From: Lactobacillaceae bacterium AF64-9pH9TA
GTDB lineage: Bacteria > Bacillota > Bacilli > Lactobacillales > Lactobacillaceae
Assembly (NCBI GenBank): GCA_027681045.1
Contig: JAQDCK010000007.1
Location: 1-64,000 of the forward strand
Direction: 5' to 3'
DNA length: 64,000 nt
This document shows positions 15,486 through 24,900 of the stretch, one piece after another. Positions within the stretch are counted from its first letter, which is position 1. The number at the start of each line of letters is the position of its first letter. A model generated the notes under the pieces. It saw only the letters and a list, made by a program, of their open reading frames with translations, was not told the DNA's origin and made no database searches. The translations under genes were made by a program, and so were the position numbers.

Positions 15486-18122
15486 TTAGTCCAGCTGGCT
15501 GACTGCAGCGTCGATGGCATCCTGCAGGCCTTCTGGCTTCTTGCCGCCGGCTTGGGCCATGTTTGGCCGGCCGCCGCCGCCACCACCAAAGATAGCAGCC
15601 ACGCTCTTGATCAAGTCGCCGGCCTTCAGGCCCTTGTCCAGGGCCTTTTGGCCCAGGCTGATCAGCATGTTGGCCTTGTCTTCAGACTTAGTACCCAGGA
15701 TCAAAACGTCAGACTTGCCTTCGCTCTTCCATTGGTCAGCGATTTCCCGCAAGTCGTTCATCCCCTTGACATCAGCGATCGTGGCGATAACCGTCAAGTC
15801 GCCAACTGTCTTGACCTGGTCAAAGATCTTGCCGGCCTTGGAAGCGTTGATTTGGGCTTCGTAAGCGGCGTTTTGCTTTTCAGCGCTTCTGAGTTCTTCC
15901 TGCAAGCTGGCAATCTTGCTTTGGATGCCGTCAGCCTTAGTGGCCTTAACTTCAGCCTGGATCTGGTCCAGGATGTCTGAGCGGCCAGCTAAGTATTCGT
16001 AAGCCAGCTTGGAAGTTACGGCTTCAATTCTTCTGGCTCCGGCACCGATGGCTTGTTCAGAAATAATCTTGAAGATGCCGATTTGGGAGGTGTTGTCACA
16101 GTGGGTCCCCCCGCAGAATTCGATGGAGAAGTCATCCATTTGCACGACTCTGACCTTGTCAGTGTACTTGCCGTCAAACAGAGCCAGGGCACCCATTTTC
16201 TTACCGGTTTCCGGATCAGTTTCCGTGGTCTTGACTTGGATTGCTTCCCAGATCTTTTCGTTGACAATCTTTTCAACGTTCTTCAATTCTCTAGAAGTGG
16301 TTGGGTCAAGGGAAGTGAAGTCGAATCTCAGGTAGTCCGGTTCAACAACTGACCCGGCCTGGTGGGTGTGTTCACCCAAAACTTGCCGCAAGGCAGCGTG
16401 CAAGAGGTGGGTAGCTGAGTGAGAGTGGCGGAGGCCTTCCCGGCGGGCGCGGTCAATCTTCAGCTTGTAGGTCTGCCCCTTTACAAGTGGCAGAACCACG
16501 TCGACAAAGTGCAGGTTCTGGTCGTTAGGCGCGTGCTGAACGTCAACTACCCGGGCAACTAAGTTGCCTTCTTGGTCGTAGATGTCACCGTGGTCAGCCA
16601 TCTGGCCGCCCCGTTCAGCGTAAAATGGCGTCTTGTCGAAGATCAAGGCTGCCTTTTCACCGTCAGCCTTGTCCACCAGCTTGTCATCAACGATGATGTC
16701 AACCAGCTTGCTTTCTTCTTCATAGACCCCGTATTCAAAGACGCTCTTGTCCTTGATTTCCATCAAGGTTTCGTCTTGTGAGCCCATGGATTGCAGGTTG
16801 CCCCGGGCCTTGCGGGCGCGTTCCTTCTGTGCTTCCATTTCGGCGTCAAAGCCATCCTTGTCAACCTTCAAGCCCTTGTCTTCAGCAGCTTCAACCGTCA
16901 ATTCGTATGGGAAGCCGTAAGTGTCGAACATCTTGAAGGCATCCTTGCCGGAGACGGTCTTGTCTTCGCTGTTTTCAGCCTTGGCGATCAGGTTGTCTAG
17001 CAAAGTCAAGCCGGCTTCCAAAGTTGCGCCGAAGCGGTCTTCTTCGTTCTTGATGACCTTGCTGATGAATTCAGCCTGGTCGCTGACTTCTGGGTAGTGG
17101 CTCTTCATGATGTCGCCGACTACTGGTACCAGCTTGTAAAGAAAGGCGCCGTCGATGCCCAGCTTGCGGCCGTTCAAGGCTGCCCGCCGCAAAAGCCGGC
17201 GCAAAACGTAGCCGCGGCCAGTGTTGCCTGGCAGGGCCCCGTCACCGATGGCAAAGGAGATAGCCCGGATGTGGTCAGCGATAATCTTGAAGGAAGTGTC
17301 GTCAGCCTTGTTTGCGCCGTACTTCTTGCCCGCGCTCATTTCTTCAGTAGCGTGAATGATTGGCAAGAAGAGGTCGGTTTCAAAGTTGGTCGGGGCATCT
17401 TGTAGGATAGACAGGACACGTTCCAGACCCATCCCGGTATCGATGTTCTTGTGCGGCTGTTCAACGTAGCTGCCGTCTGGTAGGTGGTTGAATTCTGAGA
17501 AGACGATGTTCCAGATTTCCAGGTAACGAGCGTTTTCCCCGCCCGGGTAGTTTTCCGGGTCGTCTTCTGGCACGTCATTGTTTTCCTGGCCACGGTCGTA
17601 GAAGATTTCTGAGTCAGGACCACATGGGCCTTCACCGATGTCCCAGAAGTTGTCTTCCAATTGCACGATGTGGCTTTCCGGCAGGCCGACGACTTCATGC
17701 CAGATCCGTTGGGCTTCAGTATCCTTAGGGTAAACAGTTACGTAAAGCTTGTCCTTGTCCAGGTCAAGCCAGTCAGGACTGGTCAAAAATTCCCAGGCCC
17801 AAGGAATCGCTTCTTCCTTGAAGTAGTCACCAACTGAGAAGTTGCCCAGCATTTCAAACAAGGTTTGGTGGCGGGCAGTCTTACCGACGTTTTCAATGTC
17901 GTTGGTTCTGATGGACTTTTGTGAGCTGGTAATCCGGCGGTTCTTTGGCACGACTGAGCCGTCGAAGTACTTCTTCATGGTTGCTACCCCGGAGTTAATC
18001 CAGAGCAAAGTCGGGTCATCCTTTGGAATCAGGTTGGCTGACTGCATGACCATGTGACCGTGTTCAGCAAAAAAGTCGAGGAACATTTGCCGAAATTCTG
18101 AACTGTTTAACTTTTTCATCAA
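15486..18122 (-). CDS. alaS: alanyl-tRNA synthetase
   Basis: 878-residue class II synthetase with full architecture: aminoacylation domain with motif 1/2 regions and GGPCGPDSE-like site (EGPCGPDSEIF), tRNA-recognition domain, editing domain with zinc-binding HSATHLLHAALR and FCGGTHCDN motifs, and the C-terminal oligomerisation/C-Ala part ending in a Gly-rich GGGGGGRPNMAQAG. Charges tRNA-Ala. Starts at one of two adjacent ATGs with AGGAG upstream. Controlled by a T-box leader with a GCU specifier. Heads the ireB-ruvX-DUF1292 group, though its own readthrough into ireB is not certain. Confidence 0.98.
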   Translation of the reverse strand: MMKKLNSSEFRQMFLDFFAEHGHMVMQSANLIPKDDPTLLWINSGVATMKKYFDGSVVPKNRRITSSQKSIRTNDIENVGKTARHQTLFEMLGNFSVGDYFKEEAIPWAWEFLTSPDWLDLDKDKLYVTVYPKDTEAQRIWHEVVGLPESHIVQLEDNFWDIGEGPCGPDSEIFYDRGQENNDVPEDDPENYPGGENARYLEIWNIVFSEFNHLPDGSYVEQPHKNIDTGMGLERVLSILQDAPTNFETDLFLPIIHATEEMSAGKKYGANKADDTSFKIIADHIRAISFAIGDGALPGNTGRGYVLRRLLRRAALNGRKLGIDGAFLYKLVPVVGDIMKSHYPEVSDQAEFISKVIKNEEDRFGATLEAGLTLLDNLIAKAENSEDKTVSGKDAFKMFDTYGFPYELTVEAAEDKGLKVDKDGFDAEMEAQKERARKARGNLQSMGSQDETLMEIKDKSVFEYGVYEEESKLVDIIVDDKLVDKADGEKAALIFDKTPFYAERGGQMADHGDIYDQEGNLVARVVDVQHAPNDQNLHFVDVVLPLVKGQTYKLKIDRARREGLRHSHSATHLLHAALRQVLGEHTHQAGSVVEPDYLRFDFTSLDPTTSRELKNVEKIVNEKIWEAIQVKTTETDPETGKKMGALALFDGKYTDKVRVVQMDDFSIEFCGGTHCDNTSQIGIFKIISEQAIGAGARRIEAVTSKLAYEYLAGRSDILDQIQAEVKATKADGIQSKIASLQEELRSAEKQNAAYEAQINASKAGKIFDQVKTVGDLTVIATIADVKGMNDLREIADQWKSEGKSDVLILGTKSEDKANMLISLGQKALDKGLKAGDLIKSVAAIFGGGGGGRPNMAQAGGKKPEGLQDAIDAAVSQLD

Positions 18123-18137
18123 AATCTCCTAAAAATA

Positions 18138-18325
18138 CAAAAAACAAGCATGTTTGCCTTCTTCAAGGACGCTCTAGACGCGGTACCACCTTGATTGCAA
18201 CAATGCTTGTTACCTCTTGATTATCTTAAATTGATCACTTTAAGGAGCATTTCCTGCCTGGTGATAAACCCTTCCCAGCTGCCGGTTCTCTCTTTGAATC
18301 GCCTGGACAGAAAACATATCTTAAA
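18138..18325 (-). promoter_or_regulatory. T-box riboswitch (Ala) upstream of alaS
   Basis: On the minus strand the leader contains the highly conserved T-box core AAGGTGGTACCGCG (18192-18179) whose TGGT can pair with the ACCA end of uncharged tRNA. Upstream is a long Stem I with AGAGA and GGAAATGCTCC segments; the specifier triplet reads GCT (18248-18246), an alanine codon. AACAAGCAT/ATGCTTGTTTTTT forms the terminator alternative to the antiterminator. Uncharged tRNA-Ala should raise alaS expression. Confidence 0.93.
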
Positions 18326-18333
18326 CGTCACTA

Positions 18334-18361
18334 ATTTTACTACTTAGAGAAAAAATGTCAA
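18334..18361 (-). promoter_or_regulatory. promoter of alaS T-box transcript
   Basis: -35 TTGACA (18361-18356), 16-base spacer, -10 TAAAAT (18339-18334). The -35 box overlaps the last codons and stop of the upstream helicase gene. Confidence 0.8.
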
Positions 18362-19719
18362 CGGTTTTGCTCGCGCTTGCGCTTACGGAGGCGCTTTTGG
18401 TGGCGCATTTCATGGCGGGCTTCAATCTTCCGCTTCTTGCGGTTGTCTTCTTGAATTGCCTGCTTGATCTTCTTCTTGTAGCCAGGCTTGCGCTTGGACT
18501 TAACCTTCTTGACCACGCCCTTCATGTGGGGGTCAAGCTGGCGGTTTGAAGCCGTCCGGTTGTCCCGGCGGCGGTAGTGGGTCCGCGGAGCGAGTGCCCC
18601 GTCCTTGATTTCAACGAAGTCAAAGTGAACGCCCATGTGCTCCAAGGCCCCGACCCGGTTCATCTCTTCTTCCCTGACCAAAGTCACGGCGTGGCCCGGC
18701 AGGCCGTTCCGGCCAGTCCGGCCGATCCGGTGGATGATGAATTCCAGGTCCTTGGGAATCTCATAGTTGATGACCAGGCTGACGCCAGGCAGGTCGATCC
18801 CCCGGGCAGCCAGGTCACTGGCGACTACATATTGGTACTGGCCTGCCCGGACTTCCCGCAGGGTCCGCTTTCTTTCCCGTTCGGTAATGCCGCCGTGGAT
18901 CTTGGCCACCTTAAGCCCTTGCTTAGTCAGGTAGTCAGCCAGTTCGTCGACCATCTGCTTGGTGTTGGCGAAAATCAGGGCCAGGTAAGGCTGGCCCATG
19001 GTCAAAAGCTTGTAGACGATCTTCTTTCTATCCTTGCTGCCGATGTCCAAGAGGTCGTTTTTGATGGTTGGGGCAATAACTGCCGGATTGTCGATCACGA
19101 TTTCTTCCGGCTTGGCCATGTACTTGCGTAAAAAGTTGATCAGCTTGACCGGAATCGTGGCTGAAAAGGCGGACATGACCACGTCCTTTGGCAGGCGGGC
19201 GGCAATCCTGTCCACATCGGCCAGGAAGCCCAAGTCCAGGGTCATGTCGGCTTCGTCGATGACAAAGTTCTTGACCTGGTCCAAAAGCAAGATCTTCTTG
19301 TCAGCAAAGTCCAAAAGTCGGCCCGGCGTAGCGATAACCAGCTGGGGCTTGTTCTGTTCAAATCTGGCGATCTGCCGGTCCCGGTCGCTGCCCCCGGCCA
19401 GGTGGGCAATGGCGATGTTTAAGCCGGAATTATCCCGCAGCTGGCGGGCCACCCGGTAGAGCTGGTCAGCCAGTTCCCGGCTGGGAGCCGTGACGATGGC
19501 CTGGACATAGCGGGCGTCTTCATCAATGGCGTTTAAAATCGGGATCAAGTAGGCGTGGGTCTTCCCGCTCCCCGTAGCCGCCTGGACGATCACGCTTTCG
19601 CCTTTCAGCATGGCCGGGATGACTTTTTCCTGCACCGGAGTCGGTTTAGTAAAGCCGATCTTGGCCAGGCCTTGGCGGATTTCGCTTCTTAAGCGGGTAT
19701 CAGTAAAAATGTTATTCAT
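18358..19719 (-). CDS. DEAD-box RNA helicase (CshB-like)
   Basis: 453-residue ATP-dependent RNA helicase. Motifs in order: Q motif (KPTPVQEKVIPAML), I AATGSGKT, Ia TAPSREL, II DEAD (VIDEADMTLD), III SAT, V ARGIDLPGV, VI HRIGRTGR, then a very basic C-terminal tail (KRKPGYKKKIKQ, RLRKRKREQNR) likely to bind RNA. Domain arrangement and length fit CshB/YqfR, a cold-shock and ribosome-assembly helicase. Its ATG overlaps the nrnA stop by eight bases, so the two are coupled. Confidence 0.9.
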   Translation of the reverse strand: MNNIFTDTRLRSEIRQGLAKIGFTKPTPVQEKVIPAMLKGESVIVQAATGSGKTHAYLIPILNAIDEDARYVQAIVTAPSRELADQLYRVARQLRDNSGLNIAIAHLAGGSDRDRQIARFEQNKPQLVIATPGRLLDFADKKILLLDQVKNFVIDEADMTLDLGFLADVDRIAARLPKDVVMSAFSATIPVKLINFLRKYMAKPEEIVIDNPAVIAPTIKNDLLDIGSKDRKKIVYKLLTMGQPYLALIFANTKQMVDELADYLTKQGLKVAKIHGGITERERKRTLREVRAGQYQYVVASDLAARGIDLPGVSLVINYEIPKDLEFIIHRIGRTGRNGLPGHAVTLVREEEMNRVGALEHMGVHFDFVEIKDGALAPRTHYRRRDNRTASNRQLDPHMKGVVKKVKSKRKPGYKKKIKQAIQEDNRKKRKIEARHEMRHQKRLRKRKREQNR

Positions 19720-20671
19720 GGTCTTCCTTGTATTTCTTGGTTACTTCAACTAATTCCTGGAAAATCTGGTTGATTTCCGCCTGGTCATGAGCCGTTGCCC
19801 CAGAAGCTAATTCATGGCCGCCCCCGTCGTGGGCTTCAGCCAGCTTGTGGATGTACGGGCCCTTTGACCGGTAGTGGACCCGGTAAGTGCCGTCTTCTTT
19901 TTCCACGATGACCAGCCAGGTCAGAATCCCCTTGATTCGGCCCGGGGTTGAAACAGTGACCGAAGCTTGCGGCTGGGTAACGCCCAGCGCCTTTAAGTCA
20001 GCCTGGCTAATTACGACGATAGCGACCAGGCCGCTTTCGTCCAGCTGCATTTTCTCCAGGGCCAGGCTCTGCAGCTTGGCCTGCTGGAAGGTAACTTCAC
20101 TTTCGTTTCTGGCGATTTGGGAGATGTCGATCCCGGTCTTCATCAAGCGGGATACTACTTCAAAGGTATGAGCGCTGGTCGCGTCGTACATGAAGCGGCC
20201 AGTGTCGCCGATAATACCGGCGTAGAGGGCCAGGGCGATTTCCTGGTTAAGGGGCAGGCCTTCTGCTTCGATAAAGTCAGCGACGATTTCACAGGCAGCA
20301 GCGGCTTTTGAGTCAACGTAAGACATATCAGCGTATGGGTCAACATCCGGGTGGTGGTCAATCTTGATCAGGTAGTCCCCCAACCGGTAGCGCTGGTCAG
20401 AGATCCGCGGCGTGTTGGCCGTGTCAGTCGTGATCACCAGGGCGCCTTGGTAGTCTTCATCCTTGACTTCGTCCATGGTGTTGATCCAGTCCAGGTCACC
20501 GACGTCGTTTTCCCCGGTGCAGAGAATCTTCTTATCCGGGAACTGCAGGCGCAAGCTCTTAGCGAGGCCAGCCTGGGAACCGATAGCGTCCGGGTCGGGA
20601 TTGGTGTGCCGGTGGAGGATGATGGTTGGATATTGCTTAATCTTACTGAAAATTTCGTCAAAAGTGTTCAT
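19712..20671 (-). CDS. DHH/DHHA1 phosphoesterase, NrnA-type oligoribonuclease/pAp phosphatase
   Basis: 319-residue enzyme expected to degrade nanoRNA or dephosphorylate pAp. The DHH domain shows HRHTNPDPDAIGSQ (residues 21-34) and the DHHPDVDPYAD motif near 110; the DHHA1 domain ends in GGGHELASGA. All metal-binding residues look present. Size agrees with NrnA/YtqI; a GdpP-like role is excluded because there are no PAS/GGDEF or membrane parts. Coupled to the DEAD helicase gene downstream. Confidence 0.9.
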   Translation of the reverse strand: MNTFDEIFSKIKQYPTIILHRHTNPDPDAIGSQAGLAKSLRLQFPDKKILCTGENDVGDLDWINTMDEVKDEDYQGALVITTDTANTPRISDQRYRLGDYLIKIDHHPDVDPYADMSYVDSKAAAACEIVADFIEAEGLPLNQEIALALYAGIIGDTGRFMYDATSAHTFEVVSRLMKTGIDISQIARNESEVTFQQAKLQSLALEKMQLDESGLVAIVVISQADLKALGVTQPQASVTVSTPGRIKGILTWLVIVEKEDGTYRVHYRSKGPYIHKLAEAHDGGGHELASGATAHDQAEINQIFQELVEVTKKYKEDHE

Positions 20672-20718
20672 CGCGGAGTCCTTTCTGCCTTATGAGTTCG
20701 AAATTTTATTTTAGCAAA

Positions 20719-20759
20719 AAATCAGCCTTTTAGCTATTCATCTGCAAAAAGACTGATTT
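20719..20759 (-). terminator. terminator overlapping the 3' end of dinB
   Basis: Minus-strand stem AAATCAGTCTTTTT / AAAAGGCTGATTT followed by T residues. The 5' arm is coding: it covers the last codons of dinB (stop at 20734), so translation to the end and termination overlap. Confidence 0.7.
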
Positions 20760-21849
20760 CCTGATAATGTTTTTCTTCAAGTTCGCCGGCTGACAGGCCC
20801 AAGAGGCGGATGCCTTCAGCCAGGAATTCCGGTTCCCGGGCCAGGAGCTCCTTGGCCAGCTGGTAAAAGACTTCCGGATCACTGGTCGGCTGGACCTGCT
20901 GCCGGCGGGTGATAGTTGTAAAATTGCGGTCGCGGACCTTTAAAACGACCACCCGGGCTAAAAGATTTCTCTCCTTTAACTCCGCCGCCACCGTCTGGCT
21001 GAAGTCCTTTAAGTAGGCATCAGCCCGGTCCTGGTCATAGATTACCGGTTCAAAAGTCCGCTCCTTGCCCAGGGACTTGCGCTGCCTGGAGGCTTGGACG
21101 GGGCTTAAGTCGATGCCGTAAGCATGCAGGGCCATGTAGTAGCCGGACTTCTTATAGTCTTTTAAAAGGCGGCTAAGCCCGTAATTTCTGATGTCACGGC
21201 CGGTCAAAACGCCCGCTTCTTTCAGCCGCTCCTGGGTCTTCTTGCCGATGCCAGGGAATCTCTTGATTTCTTGCCTGTCTAAAAAGTCCTGGGCCCGGTC
21301 CGGGGCAAGATAAGTGCGGCCAAAAGGCTTGGCGTATTCCGACCCCATCTTGGCCAAAAACTTGTTGTAGCTGACCCCGAAAGATGAGGTCAAGTGCAGC
21401 TGGCGGAAGATCTGCTCTTGCAAATAGCTGGCCAGCTCCAGGGCGCTTTTACCAGGGATCTTGCTCCGGGTCACGTCCATATATGCTTCGTCTAGCGCCA
21501 CGCTTTCGATCTGGTCGGTCAGTTCATGCATTAAGTCATGCACTTGCCCGGAAACCCGGTGGTATTTCGCGAAATCGGGTTCAACGAAAACCAGTTCTTC
21601 AGCTGGAATCAGCTTGACAGCTTGGGCGGCCGCCATGGCTGACCCCACCCCGTACTTTCTGGCCCGATAGTTGGCGGTGGCGATCACGCCGTGGCCGCCT
21701 GTTTTCCGGGGGTTCCGAGCAATCACGACTGCCTTATTCGCCAATTCCGGCCGGTCCCGCATTTCAACTGAAGCATAGAAAGCGTCCATGTCCAGGTGGA
21801 TGATCCGGCGGGAAAAATCGTTCCTGGGCAAAAAGTCAATATCGGCCAT
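20734..21849 (-). CDS. dinB: DNA polymerase IV (Y family)
   Basis: 371-residue translesion polymerase. Catalytic motifs HLDMDAFYASVE (first Asp about residue 20) and SVALDEAYMDVT (Asp-Glu pair near 107) are intact, with the helix-hairpin-helix thumb segment [13 protein letters not shown] and a little-finger domain after residue 240. The C-terminal QEISLF is a typical sliding-clamp-binding motif. The ATG overlaps the zwf stop by one base (TAATG), so it is coupled to zwf, an unusual partner. Confidence 0.95.
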   Translation of the reverse strand: MADIDFLPRNDFSRRIIHLDMDAFYASVEMRDRPELANKAVVIARNPRKTGGHGVIATANYRARKYGVGSAMAAAQAVKLIPAEELVFVEPDFAKYHRVSGQVHDLMHELTDQIESVALDEAYMDVTRSKIPGKSALELASYLQEQIFRQLHLTSSFGVSYNKFLAKMGSEYAKPFGRTYLAPDRAQDFLDRQEIKRFPGIGKKTQERLKEAGVLTGRDIRNYGLSRLLKDYKKSGYYMALHAYGIDLSPVQASRQRKSLGKERTFEPVIYDQDRADAYLKDFSQTVAAELKERNLLARVVVLKVRDRNFTTITRRQQVQPTSDPEVFYQLAKELLAREPEFLAEGIRLLGLSAGELEEKHYQEISLFADE

Positions 21850-23297
21850 TACTTGTAGATCCAGCCATCCTCAGGATCAGCGAAGATCTTGCTGGTATCC
21901 GGCCCCATGCAGTAAGGACGGTACTTGACCGGCTTTTCACCGGCAGCATTTTGCTTTTGCCAGGCAGCTTCAACCGCGTCCACGAATCTCCAATACTGCT
22001 TCAGTTCTTCCCACTTGGTAAAGTTGGTGGAGTCGTTGACAAAGACGTCGTGGATCAAGCGTTCATAGCCGTCTGGCACTTCAGCTTGTTCATCTTCGCT
22101 ATAGCGGTAGCGGAATCTTTCAAGACGGAGGTCACCGCCAGCAACAGTCTTGCCGTTTAAGCGGAAGTAGACCTGGTTGACCGGGTCAATCTCAATAGTC
22201 AGTACGCTGGTCTTAGCTTTATCGCCATACAGGCCAGCTTCATCCTTAAAGACCACGTCCACCCGGGTCTTCTTTTCCCGCATTTCCTTGCCAGTTCGGA
22301 AGTAAACCGGCACACCAGCCAAAGGCCCCTTGCTAAATTCCAAACGGCCAGCCACGTAGGTTTCCGTCTTGGAGTCTTCCGCCACGTTTGGCTCTTTGAC
22401 ATATTCAAAAGTGGTTTCCGTCCCCAGATACTGGCCGCGGATGATGTTTTCGCTGACGGCTTTTTCATCTGGAATAACTAAAGATGCCAAAAGTTCTTCT
22501 TTAGCCGCATGGATGGCCTTGTCAGACAAATCTTTTGGCTCCGGCATGGCCAAAAGGGTGATGATCTGCATGATGTGGTTCTGAACCATGTCCCGCAAGG
22601 CACCGGAGTTGTCATAGTAGCCGCCCCGGGCTTCAACGCCCAGCCGTTCAGCCAGGGTAACCTGGACATTTTTAACCGCGTCGGCATTCCAGATCCGCTT
22701 GAGCAAGGAGTTGCCAAAGCGCAGAGGCAGGATATTCTGCACCATTTCCTTACCCAGGTAGTGGTCGATCCGGAAGACCTGGTCTTCGTTAAAGGAGCCG
22801 CGGATCTGCTGGTTCAAGACTTCCGCGCTGGCCAGGTCAGTCCCGAATGGCTTCTCAACCACCAGGCGGTTGAAGCCGGTCCCGGTCAAATGTTGGTCGG
22901 CAATGTGTTCGGCAATCGTCCCAAAGAAGCTTGGAGCCATGGCCATGTAGAAGATGCGGTTACCGCCGCATTCATAGCGCTCATCTAATTCCTGGGCCAA
23001 TTGCTTCAAAGTTACATAGTGTTCAACGTTGGTTACGTCGTGGGACTGGTAGTAAAAGTGGCTGGCAAATTCCGTCAGCTGCGCTTCGTCGACCTCTTCC
23101 CAGCTTTCATGAACAGCTTGGGCCACCTGCTCGCGCAGGTATTCATGCGACCATGGCCGCCGGGCAGTGCCGATAACGGCAAAATTGTCATGAATGACAT
23201 TCCGGCGGTAGAGATTGAAGAGGGCCGGATAGATCTTACGGTGGGCCAGGTCGCCGCTGCCGCCGAAAAGGATCATTACTGTTGGAATATTGTTCAT
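21849..23297 (-). CDS. zwf: glucose-6-phosphate 1-dehydrogenase
   Basis: 482-residue enzyme of the oxidative pentose phosphate branch, making NADPH and 6-phosphogluconolactone. NADP-binding GGSGDLAHRKIYPALF near the N-terminus and the active-site RIDHYLGKEMVQN (about residues 178-190) are intact; the length is standard. Overlaps dinB by one base; a terminator separates it from yajC upstream. Confidence 0.97.
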   Translation of the reverse strand: MNNIPTVMILFGGSGDLAHRKIYPALFNLYRRNVIHDNFAVIGTARRPWSHEYLREQVAQAVHESWEEVDEAQLTEFASHFYYQSHDVTNVEHYVTLKQLAQELDERYECGGNRIFYMAMAPSFFGTIAEHIADQHLTGTGFNRLVVEKPFGTDLASAEVLNQQIRGSFNEDQVFRIDHYLGKEMVQNILPLRFGNSLLKRIWNADAVKNVQVTLAERLGVEARGGYYDNSGALRDMVQNHIMQIITLLAMPEPKDLSDKAIHAAKEELLASLVIPDEKAVSENIIRGQYLGTETTFEYVKEPNVAEDSKTETYVAGRLEFSKGPLAGVPVYFRTGKEMREKKTRVDVVFKDEAGLYGDKAKTSVLTIEIDPVNQVYFRLNGKTVAGGDLRLERFRYRYSEDEQAEVPDGYERLIHDVFVNDSTNFTKWEELKQYWRFVDAVEAAWQKQNAAGEKPVKYRPYCMGPDTSKIFADPEDGWIYK

Positions 23298-23356
23298 TAT
23301 AGTACCTCAAAAAAATCAACTACTAACTATTTTAGCAATTTATCGGCACAGGCAAA

Positions 23357-23386
23357 ACAAAAACGTCCCCGAGGGAACGTTTTGTT
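23357..23386 (-). terminator. terminator after yajC
   Basis: Minus-strand AACAAAACGTTCC / GGACGTTTTTGTT hairpin with T-rich 3' arm directly beyond the yajC stop. Confidence 0.75.
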
Positions 23387-23389
23387 CGT

Positions 23390-23788
23390 TTATTCTTGAC
23401 TGTCTTTGTCTTCTGCGGGAGCTTCAGTCTTGCCTTCTTCAGCCTTTTCTTCTGCTGGCTTGGCTGCTTCAGCTTCACTTGCGTCAGCTTGCTTCAAAAC
23501 AGTTCTGACTGCCAGTCTGGAGAAGGTCAGGTAAATACCGTCAGCGTCCAAGACGATAGTCTTGTCAGCATCGTTGATTGAGTCAATCTTGCCGCGCAGG
23601 CCGTCGACCATTTCCACGCTGTCGCCCTTCTTGAGCTGATTCATCATTTCCTGGCGCTGCTGTTGCTGCTTCTTTTGCGGCTTGATCATGGTAAAGTAAG
23701 TAAAACCAAACAAAACGGCCAGCATAACCAGCATGAAGATGCTGCTGCCAGCACCATTGTTGGCTGCGGCTAATGCAAAAGTATTCAA
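23390..23788 (-). CDS. yajC: preprotein translocase subunit YajC
   Basis: 132-residue accessory subunit of the SecDF-YajC membrane complex. One N-terminal membrane helix (SSIFMLVMLAVLFGFTYF) is followed by the conserved MIKPQKKQQQQRQEMMNQL and KKGDSVEMVDGLRGKI segments, then an acidic Ala/Glu-rich tail (EAEAAKPAEEKAEEGK). TTG at 23788 is chosen because the SD-like GAGGTGG sits five bases upstream; the GTG at 23797 belongs to that SD. Lies downstream of ruvB in the classical ruvA-ruvB-yajC order. Confidence 0.88.
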   Translation of the reverse strand: MNTFALAAANNGAGSSIFMLVMLAVLFGFTYFTMIKPQKKQQQQRQEMMNQLKKGDSVEMVDGLRGKIDSINDADKTIVLDADGIYLTFSRLAVRTVLKQADASEAEAAKPAEEKAEEGKTEAPAEDKDSQE

Positions 23789-23876
23789 ATTATCCACCTC
23801 ATAAAATTTATTTGCCGCTTTTTGGCAGATGCCAAAAGGCTTTAACGAACATTATACTGTAAACCAGATTTTTTTG

Positions 23877-24887
23877 CTATTCTTCCTCACCCGGCAGGGG
23901 CAAATTCAGCTGCTGGTAGGCCTTCTGGGTTACTACCCGCCCCCTTGGGGTCATGACGATAAAGCCATTTTGCAAAAGATATGGCTCATACAGGGACTCG
24001 ATCGTCTCCCGGTCTTCCCCGATATTGGAAGCCAGGGTCCGGATCCCGACCGGGCCGCCCCCATAGCTTAAGATCATGGTTCTCAGCAGCTTGCGGTCTG
24101 TCTGGTCCAAGCCGGCGCTGTCAACCTGCAGCTGCTTTAAGGCCATGGCCGTGGTTTCCAGGGAAATTTCTTTTTCTCCCTTGACTTCTGCAAAGTCCCG
24201 CACCCGCTTTAAAAGGCGGTTGGCCACCCGGGGCGTTCCCCGAGACCGGCGGGCCAGTTCATGGGCAGCTTGCGGGGAAATCTTGGTGTGGAAGACCTCG
24301 CTTGAGCGGAGGATGATTTTTTCCAAATCTTCAACCTGGTAGTACTGCATGTGCTCAACGATCCCGAAGCGGTCACGTAAAGGTGCCGACAACTGCCCGG
24401 CCAGGGTGGTTGCACCGATCAAGGTAAAAGGCGGCAGGGGTAAGTGGATGGCATGAGTCGTCTGCCCTTCCCCAACCACGATATCGATGTAAAAGTCTTC
24501 CATGGCTGAGTAGAGAACTTCTTCAACCGGCTTGGCCAGGCGGTGGATTTCGTCGATAAACAAGACATCCCCGGGCTCAAGATCGGTTAAAAGAGCCACC
24601 AAGTCCCCGGCCCGCTCGATGGCCGGACCGCTGGTGCTTTTTAAATTGACGCCCAATTCATTGGCAATGACAAAGGCCAGGGTGGTTTTACCCAAACCTG
24701 GTGGGCCATAAAGGAGGACATGGTCCAGGGCCTCGTCACGCTGGCGGGCAGCCTGGATGTAGACTTCCATGTCTTTTTTGACATGCCCTTGCCCGATATA
24801 CTGGCTGAGCAGCTGGGGCCGTAAGGACAGTTCTACCGCTTCCTCACCTTCGACGGCTTCCTGGCTGGTCAAATGTTCTTCCGTCAT
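23877..24887 (-). CDS. ruvB: Holliday junction branch migration helicase RuvB
   Basis: 336-residue AAA+ motor that drives branch migration with RuvA. Walker [10 protein letters not shown] (about residues 63-71), Walker B DEIHR, sensor GATTLAGQL and arginine-finger region PLRDRFGIV are followed by the C-terminal winged helix ([17 protein letters not shown]). Thirteen bases after ruvA, in a ruvA-ruvB operon fed from mutSL. Confidence 0.98.
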   Translation of the reverse strand: MTEEHLTSQEAVEGEEAVELSLRPQLLSQYIGQGHVKKDMEVYIQAARQRDEALDHVLLYGPPGLGKTTLAFVIANELGVNLKSTSGPAIERAGDLVALLTDLEPGDVLFIDEIHRLAKPVEEVLYSAMEDFYIDIVVGEGQTTHAIHLPLPPFTLIGATTLAGQLSAPLRDRFGIVEHMQYYQVEDLEKIILRSSEVFHTKISPQAAHELARRSRGTPRVANRLLKRVRDFAEVKGEKEISLETTAMALKQLQVDSAGLDQTDRKLLRTMILSYGGGPVGIRTLASNIGEDRETIESLYEPYLLQNGFIVMTPRGRVVTQKAYQQLNLPLPGEEE

Positions 24888-24900
24888 CTTCCTTTACCCC

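Noticed and set aside
15552..15980. 142-codon frame opposite alaS
   Set aside because: Shadow of alaS caused by codon bias; low-complexity composition.
22509..22988. 159-codon frame opposite zwf
   Set aside because: Shadow frame within a conserved enzyme gene.
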